A stretch of DNA of 64,000 nucleotides from Ctena decussata (GCA_963989385.1 OZ022500.1:107921842-107985841); one strand, 5' to 3'. Shown: positions 11,671-23,985, counted from the first letter of the stretch. A program made the numbers and translations. Notes: generated by a model not told the origin, from the letters alone.

Positions 11671-13895
11671 AAAGTCTATTGACGTAAAACATACATCAGA
11701 ATTCTATTCCATTCTATTCTATTCTATCTCTTTTATCTCATCAGAATGAGAGAGAACAAACAAACAAAACAAATTGATTTTTTCGGCGGGACTGGGAGGG
11801 GAGCTTTGTATTTTTAAGATTGAAGAGACGGAGGTAACGCGAATTATATCATATTAAAAGATAAACTTATAGGATGTACGTTATTTCTTTTAAAGGTCTG
11901 GATTTTGCTCTATCAAATTGACCCCCATCCCCCCTCAATCTAATCCCCTCCAATAATTAAGTTATAAGAAATTCAAAGGTACCTCCTAATCACCTCATTA
12001 TTACAGTCATAAAATAGGGCAGTGCTAAAACCACTGCCTGCCTCTGGGCCTGTGAGGATAAATTCATGAATCAGTCTAGTAAAACCTTGAAAATGCAAGA
12101 GTCCAGAACAATTTATTTCATTTTATAATTTGCTGATTAGCAGTCAAAAATCAATTATTTATAGTCAAAGAAAAAAAATAATCAGAAGAAAAAAGCGAGT
12201 AAAAACAAAAACGCAAGAAAAAAAGGAAGAAAAAATGAATTAAAGAAAAAAAGAGATTGAAAGAAAATTGAATATAGTTTACAAAATATTTTCTTTAAGT
12301 ATCACTTACTCTTATTTCTATATATATTTTTTATCTTATTATTTTTTACTTTCTTTAATTTTATTTACTTCATTATTTCTATCCATTTTTCTTTGTAGTA
12401 AATGATAATTTGATAAATAATCCATTATGATAACCTCAAGAATAAAATAATATGCAAGATTTGAAGATGAAATTTTGTTTCAAGGATCACTGCAGAAACG
12501 TAAAACTCAAAACACTTTAATTTAATTAGATAGTGAAACCTGCGTTTTGAGCAGTTTGCTGACATTTGACATGTTTTGACACCGCTTGGAAACAGTGAAT
12601 TTATCAAAGTTCATCTGTTTTAACAAGAACCGACTCTGTAGTTTTGTTGGTGTTAGACTGAGATTATGAATCAATTATTTTATCACTTTAATCTGGCTTC
12701 TTTAACAATAAATTTCGATTGTGAAAAGGGATAAAAGGCGAACTTAAGGTTTTGTAAACGTTACCAGAATATATATACTCGTCAAAACAAATTCCGCCGC
12801 AATTTTTAATCGTGATATTGACGATTTAATACAACATTTTCAAATTATTTTGCTTTTAATTAGTTGCCATAACATTTGTCCACGGAAAACTTTTGAACAT
12901 CTCAGTTTCCTGCTTGCGTGTACAGAGTTACCTCGCATAACTAGTAAACCATAGAAATGCGACTAGGCGCTTACTGCGCACGCGCAGTACCGTTATGTTT
13001 GTCTCATTAAATTATCGAGAAACCCTACATTCTAGAAACATGTAAATCAAATTTGAACTAACGTTCAAATGGCGAACATTGCATCTTAAAGTGTGTCAGA
13101 CTGTAAATTACCTCCCTTTGAATCAAAACTATAGGAAATTTAATTTTCAGATTATGGGCTTATCAGTCACAAATTTTAGTTCTGCTTTTCTGGACATGTG
13201 AATACGTTTCTATGCAACATTTTTAAATGAGAATGCATCAGTTTATTGCAAAATTGTATGAGGCATGCAGTTTTGAAATGTTTATGACAATGCCAGTGCG
13301 ACTTTAGAAAGTTCAGCTTTTCTTCTAAACGTTGAAATTTAGAAGTGAGAAGTTATCGTAAAAACCTTTTAGAATTCCGGTTTTTTTTTGTATATCAAGC
13401 ACCTGGGATCCAATGAATGTGTCTAAGAAGTGCAGATCAGAAAATGAGAGTAAAACTAAAAGAAAAGGCGATTTGTTTTCATGAGAAACTTCGGGAAATT
13501 TGAAATAACCCCCACTAAAACTGAAAGTTGCGCAAACTGTCGGTTTACATTAAAATTTTGAAACCTGTCTGTCTAGCAATATAAAAATGTCATATCAGTA
13601 CTACGATGACTCTTTAAACTCATTTGTTATGGTACCTTTTCAGAAAAAGATGCTAAAGTTAATGCGGCGGAACTTACTTTGACTAGTATATATCTTAAAC
13701 GTTTTTCTACATCAAAGTTTGATGAATACTAACGCCAGTGATTCAATCAAGGTATCTGTGTTATTGTTTTCCCATTTTGAGCATCCCAAAGAGGCTGATG
13801 CCACATTGGTCTGGGGGAACAGCTTAGCCAGAGAAGACTGTTTATTGGATTAGATATAGTACATAACTTACTAATGACACAAATCCAGGTATTTA
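11671..13895. other. Non-coding, AT-rich and low-complexity stretch
   Basis: No gene seen. It contains a short attct repeat at about 11701-11730 and an A-rich then T-rich low-complexity zone at about 12160-12420. The remainder has no recognised repeat, paired splice sites or open frame of note. Confidence 0.5.
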
Positions 13896-14736
13896 AGCCC
13901 TAGTCTGACTGTCACGTATTCAGGCCTAGGTTTAACTACGGTTTAAAAAGTAGCACAATTGCAATATACGCAGTAAAACGTAGTAAATACGTGTTAGATA
14001 CGGCTATATACGGCCACATACCTTTGGAATGTTAAACCCAAACGTGGCATATCGATAAACATCGCGTATACCTAGTAAAACATAGCAAAACGGAGACTAA
14101 CAGTACTAAAGCGAAGACTAACGCATTAGTTACGTACAAAATTGTTTTAAAACGTAGCAAACGGCAATATACATAGTAAAAAGTAACATTAGGCTTTCTA
14201 CAGCTGCAAACTTGGCCTAGCTATGCCAGAATTGTAATTTCAACTCAAACGTAGTTCGGCAACGTATTAATGATGGCATTTCCGTATATACGTATTGAAT
14301 ACCTAATAAAGCAAAATGAAACATAGTCTAAACGTACTAAAACGTAGGCGAAACATTTAAAATACGTAGCAATCGACGTACTGGTACGCATTCTCTGAGC
14401 TTTCCTACGTCTAACTACATTTCGCTGCGTTTTATTATACGAGTTTTCAAGTTTCGACAGATTTTATCAAAACAAAAACCATCACTTCCACTTTTTTTTA
14501 TCCCGGGCACTACCTATTAATTCCTAATAAACGTAGCAGGCTTGTAAAATGTTTTTATCCCTTCTGAAAGCGTGACACTCAGCCTAATACGACGTTAATC
14601 GTTATTAAAGGTAATGGAAGCTTACTAAAACGTAGTGAAACCTAAATCTGTACATAACAGAACAATACTGGCCAAACGTAGGGATAGGGAACCTAGTAAA
14701 ACCTAGCGGTCAATACGTGACCGTGGGACTGGGGCT
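13896..14736. mobile_element. 841-bp non-autonomous DNA transposon with internal short repeats
   Basis: The ends are AGCCCTAGTCTGACTGTCAC and, inverted, AGCCCCAGTCCCACGGTCAC. The similarity continues inward through an acgtatt block and a ctaggttt(a/t)acta block. The interior is filled with dozens of irregular copies of an acgtag(t/c)aaaacg-like motif in both orientations. It has no open frame and no clear target duplication. The superfamily is not identified. Confidence 0.7.
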
Positions 14737-14983
14737 GAAAAACTTAACAAAACATCATTAAGGGTCGTGTCTAGACAATCGTATATTTCTATTATTTGAG
14801 CTACAGGCAGTATAAACAAGATACGTTTAATATATGGTCGACCTGCATACGTATTCATTCAGATCAAATGACAATATTTGCCTTTGATATTTACACGTAT
14901 TAGCTTCAATTTTATTTGTAAAGAAACAGACAATATGATCTCATCAAAATTATTATCAAACACCTGACCCATTTTACACAAAT

Positions 14984-15219
14984 GAGCCGTGACATGAGAA
15001 AACCAACAATGTGGTTGTGCGCCCAGGGCAGACTTAGATCAGCCTGGGCATTCATCCATTTTTATCAGATTCTTTGTTTAGTGCTCAAAAGGTAGCTAAG
15101 GGTCTTAGCTACCTCCATGCGGACAGCGAAGACTCTGATCAGACTGGGCGGATGCCCAGGCTGATCTGAGTCTGCGCTGGGCGCACAACCACATTGTTGG
15201 TTTTGTCGTGTCGCGGCTC
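14984..15219. mobile_element. Foldback MITE, family 1
   Basis: A 236-bp copy flanked by AAAT on both sides (14980-14983 and 15220-15223). The right half is very close to the family consensus. The left half carries more substitutions, so the hairpin is imperfect. Confidence 0.85.
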
Positions 15220-15273
15220 AAATAGTTTTTTTTTGTGACATATGGTCAGTGTCGATTTTTACGCTCTAATAAA

Positions 15274-15388
15274 TCAGAGCTGAATCAAATTTCGAGGAAA
15301 CTACCTAGAATGAAAGACGTTGATTGTCGTCATGACAATCAACGTCTTTTATTCTAGGTAGTTTCCTCGAAATTTGATACAGCTCTGA
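15274..15388. repeat. Near-perfect 115-bp palindrome
   Basis: The arm beginning tcagagctgaatcaaatttc is repeated in inverse at the right end, with only one or two mismatches in about 55 bp and a very short centre around gtcatgac. Read as RNA or single-stranded DNA it would form a long tight hairpin. It is probably a small foldback element or a recent inverted duplication. Non-coding. Confidence 0.85.
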
Positions 15389-16087
15389 TAATGAAAATGA
15401 GCAGTCCTAGTATTGTTTTTCTTTTACGAAAGTCATGTCCAATCGACTAATTTTATGAAGGTTTTAAAACTCTTGAAATCTAACAAAACACTAATTATAC
15501 AAGTCTGTAGACAAGCGTACAGAAAATATTAACCTACAACAGAAAGACAACTGATCAAATCAGAGCGATACAGTCATGGACAGACGCAATGAAAAGTCTG
15601 CTATTGTATTCCCCACTTCCGAAAAATCTAACTAAAAGTTTGAAGAACTTATTTGTCTTCACTGCAGCGGGTGATAAATGCCTGATACCACTCAGGTCAT
15701 CTCTGTGTACATCTCATGTTCTTTATTCGTTCGAGTCTAACACTAGGCTACATCAGGACATGACCCGTTACGTCCCTTTATGGTTCAAAAACAGTATTTT
15801 TAGACGAAGTCTAATAAAATCATCGTTGGCGCCAAAACTTGACTTGATCTCTGTATGGAAGAGAGCATATGTCATGGAATTGTTATTCACCTGTCAGAAG
15901 ATTTAGTTACATTAAAAATGTTATTATTTGCACTTTGCATTTAGTTTTAAATATGTTTTTCACTTTAACGCTGTAAAGATTGATACAGTTAAGCAGAACG
16001 CGAGAAACGCAAATGCCGATGGCTTGAGAAAAAATGATTCTATGGTGCGAAAAGTCTTTCGTAGTAAAAAAGTAGTTCTCTGAACTA
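15389..16087. other. Non-coding stretch
   Basis: A 105-codon open frame at 15589-15906 (+) has no recognisable domain, no duplicated counterpart and no clear splice context. I do not call it a gene. Nothing else was recognised. Confidence 0.4.
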
Positions 16088-16672
16088 GGTGCGTAAATTT
16101 ACCGGAACGGACCTAATTACCGGGTCGGACCGGAACGGACCCTTATTATTCATATTTCCAGCCGATTTTTGAGATATTTTGATACAATCTACACGCGCAG
16201 ATTAATTCAAGGCCCTACCTATGACTAACATGTATTATCTTAACTTGCAACCCCTGATTTCATCCACCGACTTGATACATATAGCTCTACATATTTTCTA
16301 TGGCTCAGTGAAATGTTGGTCATGATACTATGGAACAAAAATTCGGGAATTTTTGTGTTTTGTATTCGCTCCAAGTCTTGGAAGAAAGATAACCAGATTT
16401 TTGTATAAGATTATACGATTTTAAGATGAAACGCATATGCGTGGGGTATTAAGAGGCCTACCCTTGGCGCAAAATACTCAAAGAGTATTTTGACTAATAT
16501 CTCTAATTGATTTGCGCTAGATGGCATACAGAATATGTATTAATATTAAATAAGAGTTATTTAATAAAAAATATTACAAATATCTACTGAAGATAGGGGA
16601 AAACTGGTCCGTTCCGGTGTCCGTTCGGGTTATTCAGTCCATTCCGGTCCGTTTTCGGTCACTTTACGCACC
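16088..16672. mobile_element. 585-bp non-autonomous DNA transposon with GC-rich ends
   Basis: The termini are GGTGCGTAAATTTACCGGAA and, inverted, GGTGCGTAAAGTGACCGAAA. Both subterminal zones contain repeated ccggaacggacc blocks. The interior is AT-rich and non-coding. No clean target duplication was seen, so the family remains unassigned. Confidence 0.7.
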
Positions 16673-18225
16673 GGCTGTACTGAACCGGATAAAATACAGT
16701 ACCGTATCATCTGAAACATATCGGAATGTACCGAAGAATGTCAATAATTTACGGACCAGTTTGGTTTCTCGCCATAGTGGATAACCCCAAAATAAGGATA
16801 CTGCTATTCAATAATAATATCAGACATGTGATACAGCTGAGAAGACAAATAGGGAGATTTTCCTCTACTTTTTTCCAAATAGGGAGCATGATTAAACAAA
16901 GAAGGGAATTCTGGTATTTTGGTAGGGAGATCTGAAAATTCCAAATAGGGAGATGTACAAGACATATATGGGGAAATTCTGAAATTCCAAATAGGAAATG
17001 GGCAATTTCAAGAGAAATAAAAAAATATATATATTATTTGTTTCAAATATGTCTTCTTTCACTTCGTCTTATATCTTTTTTTTTAAAGATATTTCTTGGT
17101 TTAGTATGTTAACCGATAAAGAGAAATAAATATATCATCATATAGACTTTTTAATAATGCATAACTAGATAAGGTAAAGGACAAGTATATAAAGACCTAT
17201 TTACCAAAATGTTAAATATAATTATTGCCTAGCTGATATTTAAGTAATACCAAACTTTACTGCTAAAAGCAATAATTGCATAATTGATAAACTAAATGAG
17301 ACGCCAAAATAGTCTTCTAATCAGTCGCAGTGCTCCAGATAAGACGGGGTAACAGGGACAATTCGGGGATAATTTCCCATTTTATCCATTAAAGATATGT
17401 TGTAACCACTACTTAGATCCGTCTCACCAAGACGTTTAAGTGAATGTCACAATATATGTTTTCCTTGAGAAATACGTAAGATTTATTATACCAGAACTAT
17501 CCTTAGACCTGAACTTTATCTAGAGCTCTGAGTCAAACATCAATAGGTCTATGGTATTTAAGGATCTGTCTGAAATAATGGCGTCATACTTGCACTTTGA
17601 AATCTTATTATCTCAGATTGCGGACGTGAAATACAAGAAGTAACTATCTTGCTTATTTTTAATGGTAATGAGAACAGTTGGTGTTCGAATGTTCGAATGA
17701 GGTTAATAAAGCGCAAAAAAAAAAAAAAAAAAAAAAAAAAGTGTCGCTTAGATAAATAGGAAAAACATAACATGCATAGGCATGTCTGGATATCAAAAGG
17801 TAGCGCATGCAGTCCGGTTTGAATCAAGGTATACCGTCTTCAGTATCAAAATGGCATATCAAGCTATCAGTTTCTCTAGAAATTAACAGGTTAGCAGTTG
17901 CTGGAAAAAACAGAACTTAATCTTGTACAGCAGCAGCACAGCTGTTCCACTGTAATTAGCCAGGTGCATATTGTCACTTGCATAAAAATGTTGCTACTCA
18001 GCTCAGAAGGTATATCAAAACCGATATAAGTTCATCGGTTCAGCGGATAATAGTATCTTCCTACGGCGTTTTTTTGTGGAAAATATGTCACATTTTTGCA
18101 TGAACATCGCTCTGCTTAATAATCATGTAGAATCGGGAGTGCAAGCTGCACATGCCCTTCCAAAGTAGCGTATATGCGCTATCTGATCATAACATACGCG
18201 ATTCGCATAATGCTATAGAATAATT
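16673..18225. other. Non-coding; small imperfect repeats and a poly-A run
   Basis: The part at about 16840-17000 has several loose copies of a ccaaatagggaga motif. A 26-base A run lies at 17715-17740. The part at about 17330-17420 shares a gctccagataaga / ggtaacaggga block with 36570-36600 and 52797-52815. No gene seen. Confidence 0.45.
17715..17740. repeat. Poly-A tract
   Basis: Twenty-six consecutive A residues preceded by aataaagcgc. It could be the tail of an old retroposed copy, but no source gene or target duplication was recognised. Confidence 0.8.
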
Positions 18226-18460
18226 GAGCCGCGACACGAGTAAACCAACAAAATGGTTGTGGGCCAAGCTCAGACTTAGATCAGCCTGGGCATCCGCCCA
18301 GTCTGATCAAGTTTTCGCTGTCCGCATGGAGCTAGCTTAGATCCTTGGCTACCCTTTAAGCACAAAGCAAAGACTCTGATCAGACTGGGCGGATTCCTAG
18401 GCTGACCTCAGTCTGTGCTGGGCGCACAACCATTTTGTTGGTTATCTCGTCACGCGGCTC
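18226..18460. mobile_element. Foldback MITE, family 1, upstream of receptor exon
   Basis: A 235-bp copy flanked by AATT (left) and AACT (right), a duplication with one mismatch. It ends 167 bp before the receptor start codon at 18628, so it lies within the likely promoter or 5' UTR region. The equivalent position upstream of the second exon (61281) has no such element. Confidence 0.8.
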
Positions 18461-18627
18461 AACTATGTTTTCGTACAAAGTGGCTCAGATGCTAAATCAT
18501 TTAGCCAGCAATCTACCGTATTGGTGTTTGAAGTCACAAGTAGTTTCACTTACTGGCAATAATAGAGAATAATCTGAGAGAGGTAAACAAGAGAAACAAG
18601 AGAGTATAGTTTCATAGTTGTTAGAGT

Positions 18628-18990
18628 ATGATGGGAATATTGAAATGGATATTTCATTGTGTTTTCCCCATGTTGTGTTATGGAAATATTATAAAGTTAG
18701 GATATATCACAGGGTCAGATAAACTACCTGGACTATTCTATCGGCGCCCGGGTCAGGCAATTTCTGGGGCTTTGACCCTGGCTCTTGAGGAAATTAATAA
18801 TGATACCAGTTTTCTGCCTAATCACAAATTGGAGTTTATAATTGCAGAAACATATGGAATTGAATTGGAAAGTATCAAGCAGACAGTGGATTTAATAAAA
18901 CAGAACATATCCGTGTACATAGGACCACAGGAGACATGTATCCACGAAGCAAAAGTGGCGGCTGCCTTCAATATACCCATGATCTCATAT
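18628..18990 (+). CDS. Receptor guanylate cyclase-like first coding exon (copy 1)
   Basis: This exon encodes 121 residues. The first 20 or so are a hydrophobic signal peptide. The start of an extracellular ligand-binding domain follows, with KLGYITGSDK, the RRPGQAISGALTLALEEIN helix, and an IGPQETC segment followed by AAAFNIPMISY. This order (beta strand, helix with ALEEIN, IGP loop, then a strand ending in P-M-I-S-Y) is typical of the ANF_receptor fold in natriuretic-peptide-type and invertebrate receptor guanylate cyclases. Coding runs to TAT at 18990, then GTAAGT, a strong donor in phase 0. The kinase-like and cyclase domains are not in the window. A non-cyclase receptor with the same fold (NPR-C-like) is possible. 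The mature part is 93/99 identical to 61281-61640. Confidence 0.85.
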
Positions 18991-19727
18991 GTAAGTATAC
19001 GTAGCCGTTTTTAAATAAAAATCCTTCATCATTTTAAAGTTAATTTGCTGTTGCATTTGCTGTTGCAATTGCTAAATCAGTGACCACCAGAGTCTACCAT
19101 TGGGTACATCGTGATTGAACTGATGATCACCTTTAACTCATTTGCTCTGATTTCAGATTGTAGTAGGTCCTCTTTTGATAATAAATGCTTCTATAATGTT
19201 ATCTGTAATGCCCTATGGAATAGCTAGAAGGTCTCTGTGCAGACCTAGCTCTTGTTATTAGCAATTTATTAAAAGTAAGTTTTTAATTTAAGGCAGAAAA
19301 CTTCATGTAGTTTAAACACAGTCGTCTCTGTCACACACTTTCAGATTTACCGTTTCTTTTTTTCCAATGTTCATCTGAGCGTATACGCAATTGCAAATGT
19401 TACACGTTTTCTTTCTCCTGTTGAGTCTTGGAACCTATTCTTGGTTTTTTCATATACAAGGCGTATTCCTTTTTAACTAAAATATGTTCTATCAAACGAT
19501 CTTTGAATTGTTCCTACAATCTAAAGTTTTATCTAAAACATTTCATAATAAGACACTGTATTGTAGGTCTTTTGCGCTAGTGGAATGCTTGTCTAGATAG
19601 CATATCATAATAGGTTCTTCTAACGCTATGGGTGGTAGATTTCAACAGAAAGGTAATACATTGACATGTCGGAGAAAATTTGCAACACGCTGCTTCACCA
19701 TAACGAAATATGAAAATAAGGTCAATT
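18991..19727 (+). other. Start of intron 1 of receptor copy 1; U1 begins at 19122
   Basis: Starts with the GTAAGT donor. Similarity to U2 begins at 19122 (gatgatcaccttta) and continues. No further coding block was recognised before the element at 19728. Confidence 0.6.
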
Positions 19728-19950
19728 GAGCCCCGACACGAGAAAACCGACAAAGTGGTTGTGCGTCCAGCGCAGACTCAGATCAGCCTGGGCATTCACC
19801 CAGTCTGATCAGATTCTTTGCTGTCCGCATGAAGGTATCTTTGACCATTAGCTACCCTTTAGAGTCTCATCAAATTGAGCGGATACGCAGGCTGATCCGT
19901 GTCTTCTCTCGGCGCACAACCACTTCGTTGGTTTTCTCGTGTCGCGGCTC
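19728..19950. mobile_element. Foldback MITE, family 1 (U1 only)
   Basis: A 223-bp copy flanked by AATT on both sides. The matching U2 position (near 43670) reads aaggttaataattgcgtgtt without the element, so the insertion postdates the U1/U2 split or was lost cleanly from U2. Confidence 0.87.
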
Positions 19951-20125
19951 AATTGTTTATTCACCCTCTATGAGTGCTCTTGGGGATAAAACTCGGTATT
20001 TTAAAGTGTTTTCGTGCTACTATCAACTTTTATGCAATATCATTTAAACCCGTGTTAAGAACCAGTTCTTATACCAGATTCTAGCTACTAGTACCCTTTT
20101 CTCTATTTTTTTCATTTCTTCACAG

Positions 20126-20263
20126 TTTTTTTCTTGGTATGGTGCGATGTTAATTTTTATGAATGTGTTATTCTATACGTAGAGATGTAGTGACATTTAC
20201 CCGGAGGACGCAGATGTTGGATATGCATGCATATTAATTACACTGACGTTTTGCGGACCCCCG
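20126..20263 (+). pseudogene. Candidate decayed exon 2 of the receptor (U1)
   Basis: A pyrimidine-rich tract ending in cttcacag precedes an open block starting SWYGAMLIFMNVLF. This aligns codon for codon with 43975-44106, including a shared IxPEDA..xYACILIT stretch. In U1 a TAG interrupts the frame after NVLFYT, and two additional T residues after the acceptor put the block out of phase with exon 1. A GGTAGGT donor-like site follows. The helix-then-strand pattern fits the part of an ANF_receptor domain expected after exon 1, but identity to any known receptor is not demonstrated. Confidence 0.4.
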
Positions 20264-20702
20264 GTAGGTCAAAAGAAAACATTTGCTCTTAGGGGAGCAA
20301 ATTTCTGCTCTAAGAGTTGACCTCATTGAGATGAAAGGCAAAAAAAGATTATGGTATAGCTGCTTCCCTGAAAGTGTACCCATTCACATTTTAACTTTGT
20401 TCCAACCAGAAATCTGCTTACTAATTGTAAGCTAATTAAATTGCGACTTTTTTTTCTTTTGTTAAGGATATAAAGCATAGAAATACGATTAAATGCGAAT
20501 CCAAACAAATGTGGATTCTCAATATAATATTCGTCTGACATTTTCAAACTAGTTTATTCCCTCCCCGGAAAATGCCAAATATATTTGTATTTATTGCACT
20601 TATTGAATTCCCACCAATGACACAAACGTCAGACTGCAGATTGGTAATGGTGTGACAGCTTTGCTATACCTTCCTTAATTTTCATGAAGAACAGAAGACA
20701 TG

Positions 20703-20922
20703 GGGCCGTATTCATGAAACGACTTAAGTGGTTGCTATGCTGTTGCTAAGGCTAACATTCTTTGAAGGAGATTCCCTACAACTATGAAATTTGCTCTGGA
20801 GGAACAGCCTTACAAAGACTGTTCCTCCAGACCAAATTTCATAGTGTAGGGAATCTCCTTTATAGATATTTAGCCTTAGCAACCGCATAGCAACGACTTA
20901 AGTGGCTTTATGAATACGGCCC
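20703..20922. mobile_element. Foldback MITE, family 2 (U1 only)
   Basis: A 220-bp palindromic element with ends GGGCCGTATTCATGAAAC and, inverted, GGGCCGTATTCATAAAGC. The centre is formed by actgttcctccaga pairing with its inverse. ATG is duplicated on each side. U2 near 44520 reads acagacatggtcctgttgaa, the empty site. The 3-bp duplication suggests a PIF/Harbinger-like or related mover, but the superfamily is not settled. Confidence 0.85.
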
Positions 20923-22939
20923 ATGGTCCTGTTGAACAAAAAAAATGGGAAGAGGGTGGGTTAAAGTCTGAACTGTTTTCATGCGCTGCCATTCATTACT
21001 GTAGTTTTATCACAGAGGTGCCAATGACTTACGGGTACTTCATGAAAACGGAGAAGAAAGTGGCTCGTTTATGTATCTATCACCAACCTAAACCTCAGCC
21101 ACCCCACCGATATTTCGAACGATCCATGGGGGACAGCCACGAAATTTAGCTTTGTTTGGAATCAAATCGATATCCTTGGTTCGGAATCAAATCGATACCC
21201 TTGATTAGAATTGTAAAAAAAGATGCTTTTCAAGGCTAGACACACTCCCAGCCCCTACCCAGCCGATAAGGGTTTATGTTTTAAAGTTCTATGTTTAAAT
21301 TTCGCAATGCTTGGTACCAAATCGTGATGTCTTGATGCGAACTTGAACTTCAATGACTAAAACGAATGTTTAAGCTCACAACTGTTAAAACAAGAAAGGT
21401 TTAAAGAAGTCTTGCTAGACTTGATTATTTCTCTTTTCCACTACATTGTATACCGACTTTGATAATCAATGTAAGTATATTTACAGACAGAGAGAGAGAG
21501 AGAGAGATTAATTTCTTCAAATCTGAGAGACAACGAACTGTTTTGTTCAAATTGCGACTGTCAAAACAGAAGCTAAAATAAAACAAGGCGAGATCAGACG
21601 AATTTGGACACTGGTCATGTGGCGATCTGAGAAGAGATAGCGGAAACTTCTTCCTTATGTTTCAGCAGTTTGTAGGCAAAAACAGCCGAGAGTATTATTG
21701 GAAAGATAATACGTTTCTAAATCAGTACTGGTGTAATAAAACATCAAAGAAAATGGAAGTTACGAATATCGTGTTTCATTAAGACTGCTAGATATATGGT
21801 GTTTCTGCATAATCGAAATACTATATCAAAAGATTATAACTTTGCTATGGCGTAAATATCAAAGAAACCACAATAAAACAACGCAGCTTTTTTCCTCTTC
21901 TGAGCTTAAATCATTTATTTACCTTTCTTGCATTGATCTATCGAGGCAACCGTTTCTATTTGAATTTGGGCGAAAGAAGCAGCCAAACTCTGGGCATCAT
22001 CTATATGTCCCTTGTCTGCATCACCAATTCTCTCGACACATGTTCTGCACCAACTCTCTCGACACATGTACAATAACAGTGTCTTATTACTAAGGCCAGT
22101 GACAAAATCTTACCCGTTAGCATATTAGTTTACGCTTTAACTTACAGACAGGTATTCAAATATTTAAGATACCTAAGGTAAGGCCGTCCAAAGCTTTACT
22201 GATGCGTTTAAACACACTTTCGATCTGATTTTATAGACATTCTTGATTTAAGGAGACTGGAATTTTAAGATCGCCCAGATGTATTAAAGTAGAGATGATA
22301 TCCTAAAGTATTCTGATACATAATATGCATTCAATCAATTAAATGAACAATTGGATTGATTTGCCCTGTCATCTCAAGCTGTGGACTGATCTGTATTATA
22401 TTCGCTATGAGCGCTATAATTTGTTTGTTCCTTGATAATTGCCCTGTAGGATAAAAATTATAGGCTTCTGTAGGCACGAAAATTGGATTTGTCAGCACAA
22501 ACATTCCTAGAAAGCATTCCGATAAGAAGGAAACTGTGAAAGACACAGTATGTGAAGCATCTGGATAAAGCCTGTCCTCGCCGAGGAAAACAGTACGTTG
22601 CAGCATCTGCTAAAATTCCCGAAAAGCGACAGCACAGTCTAGTCTGTGCAAAATGCTAGCCAGACTAGTCCGTGTCCTCTCTTTTAGAAACATTGAACGG
22701 TGATCAGATTGTGGGGCTACGCAGGGTATTAGGACTGTTTGCTGTTCGCATATATTACTTCTTAAGGTGAATATATTCACTGTAAGGGGAAGCAACTATG
22801 CCATTGTTATTGAAGCTTGCCTTTAAACTCGGATTGCTCCTCTAAATCTAGTCGCAACGTCTGTTCTTTTCCACGGGCTTCTTCGTTCAAGAAGTCTAAG
22901 AACTTTCTGGAGAAATTGATTGGCGGAAACTTGGAAATA
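20923..22939. other. Non-coding part of U1
   Basis: Aligns with U2 44525-46600. It contains a short (GA)n at 21488-21507. Open frames here (for example 22331-22606 on the minus strand) are not conserved in the U2 counterpart, where frames are shifted, so they are not called. A pair of tagtctgtgc / gactagtccg segments at 22630-22680 corresponds to the stronger hairpin at 46301-46360. Confidence 0.5.
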
Positions 22940-23985
22940 TATCCATATATACTCGAGCAAAATTATTAAAGGGTTAAACTTTTACCCTGCGATTTCTGGA
23001 AAATTTTAAACATTTGGTAAAATAAATCATTTCTATCTTCCATTTCATTCCTTTTACAAGTTTTGTGCACATGAAGTTTGAAACTATAGCCTTTATCTTG
23101 ACCAAGTCCAGACTTCAATTCACACTATCCTCAAAATCAAAGTGGTCAGAAGTCCATAAGGAGAAAATTCACCAAAGTTTTCGATTTCCCCAATTCATGA
23201 ATAGCTCGATGGTCATCAAATTTAATCATTTTTAAGTCAGCAAGCTGTAAAAAGTTTCAAATTCATAGCAATTTTATAAAGTTATGCCCGACCAATTTGA
23301 CACACTATCAATTCTCTATAGGAATTCAAACCACTCTCATTTTAGGGGTCGTTTGACTTAAAGCCTGGGCTTGATCAAGACAAAGGCTATAGGTTCAAAC
23401 ATCATGTGTGTAAAACTTGAAAAATCAATAAAATGGAAGGTAGAAATGATTTATTTCACCAAATGTTTGCAATGTTCCAGAAATCGCAGGGTAAAATTTT
23501 GGCCCTTTATTTTTTTTTCGAGTATATTTTCAACTGAACATTCTAATGTTAATTTGACGCAATTAGATTGGTCGACAGTGAGCGAAAAACGTCTTTTATA
23601 TATCGACATATCCCCTGAACCAGAATCTTAGAACTATGTTCTTTGCGGAAGTCTATTAAGATACTCACTTCAGCTGACAATTTTGGAATAAATATGACTG
23701 AGAATAAAATGGAAGGTAGAAATGATTTATTTCACCGAATGTTTGCAATGTTCCAGAAATCGCAGGGTAAAAGTTTGATCCTTAATTTTTTTTCGAGTAT
23801 ATTTCAAACTCAATATTCTAATGTTAATTTTACGTAATTAGATTTGTCGACAGCAAGCGGAAAACGTCTTTTATATATCAAAATATCCCCTGAACCAGAA
23901 TCTTAGAACTATGTCCTTTGCGGAAGTCTATTAAGATACTCAGTTCAGCTGACAATTTGGAATAAAAAATATAACCGAGTTGAAA
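22940..23985. repeat. Foldback plus tandem duplication (about 1.05 kb, U1 only)
   Basis: The block around 23420-23700 is repeated directly at about 23706-23975, with a period near 285 bp. Both contain aaaatggaaggtagaaatga and ccagaaatcgcagggtaaaa. The stretch at about 22950-23110 is the reverse complement of about 23370-23530, so the left part forms a large inverted repeat centred near 23240. U2 has no matching block. Edges are approximate. Non-coding. Confidence 0.7.

Noticed and set aside
15589..15906. 105-residue protein gene
   Set aside because: No domain, homologous copy or splice context. The length is possible by chance.
22331..22606. 91-residue minus-strand frame shared with U2
   Set aside because: The nucleotide similarity is there, but the U2 counterpart splits over two frames, so there is no sign of protein constraint.
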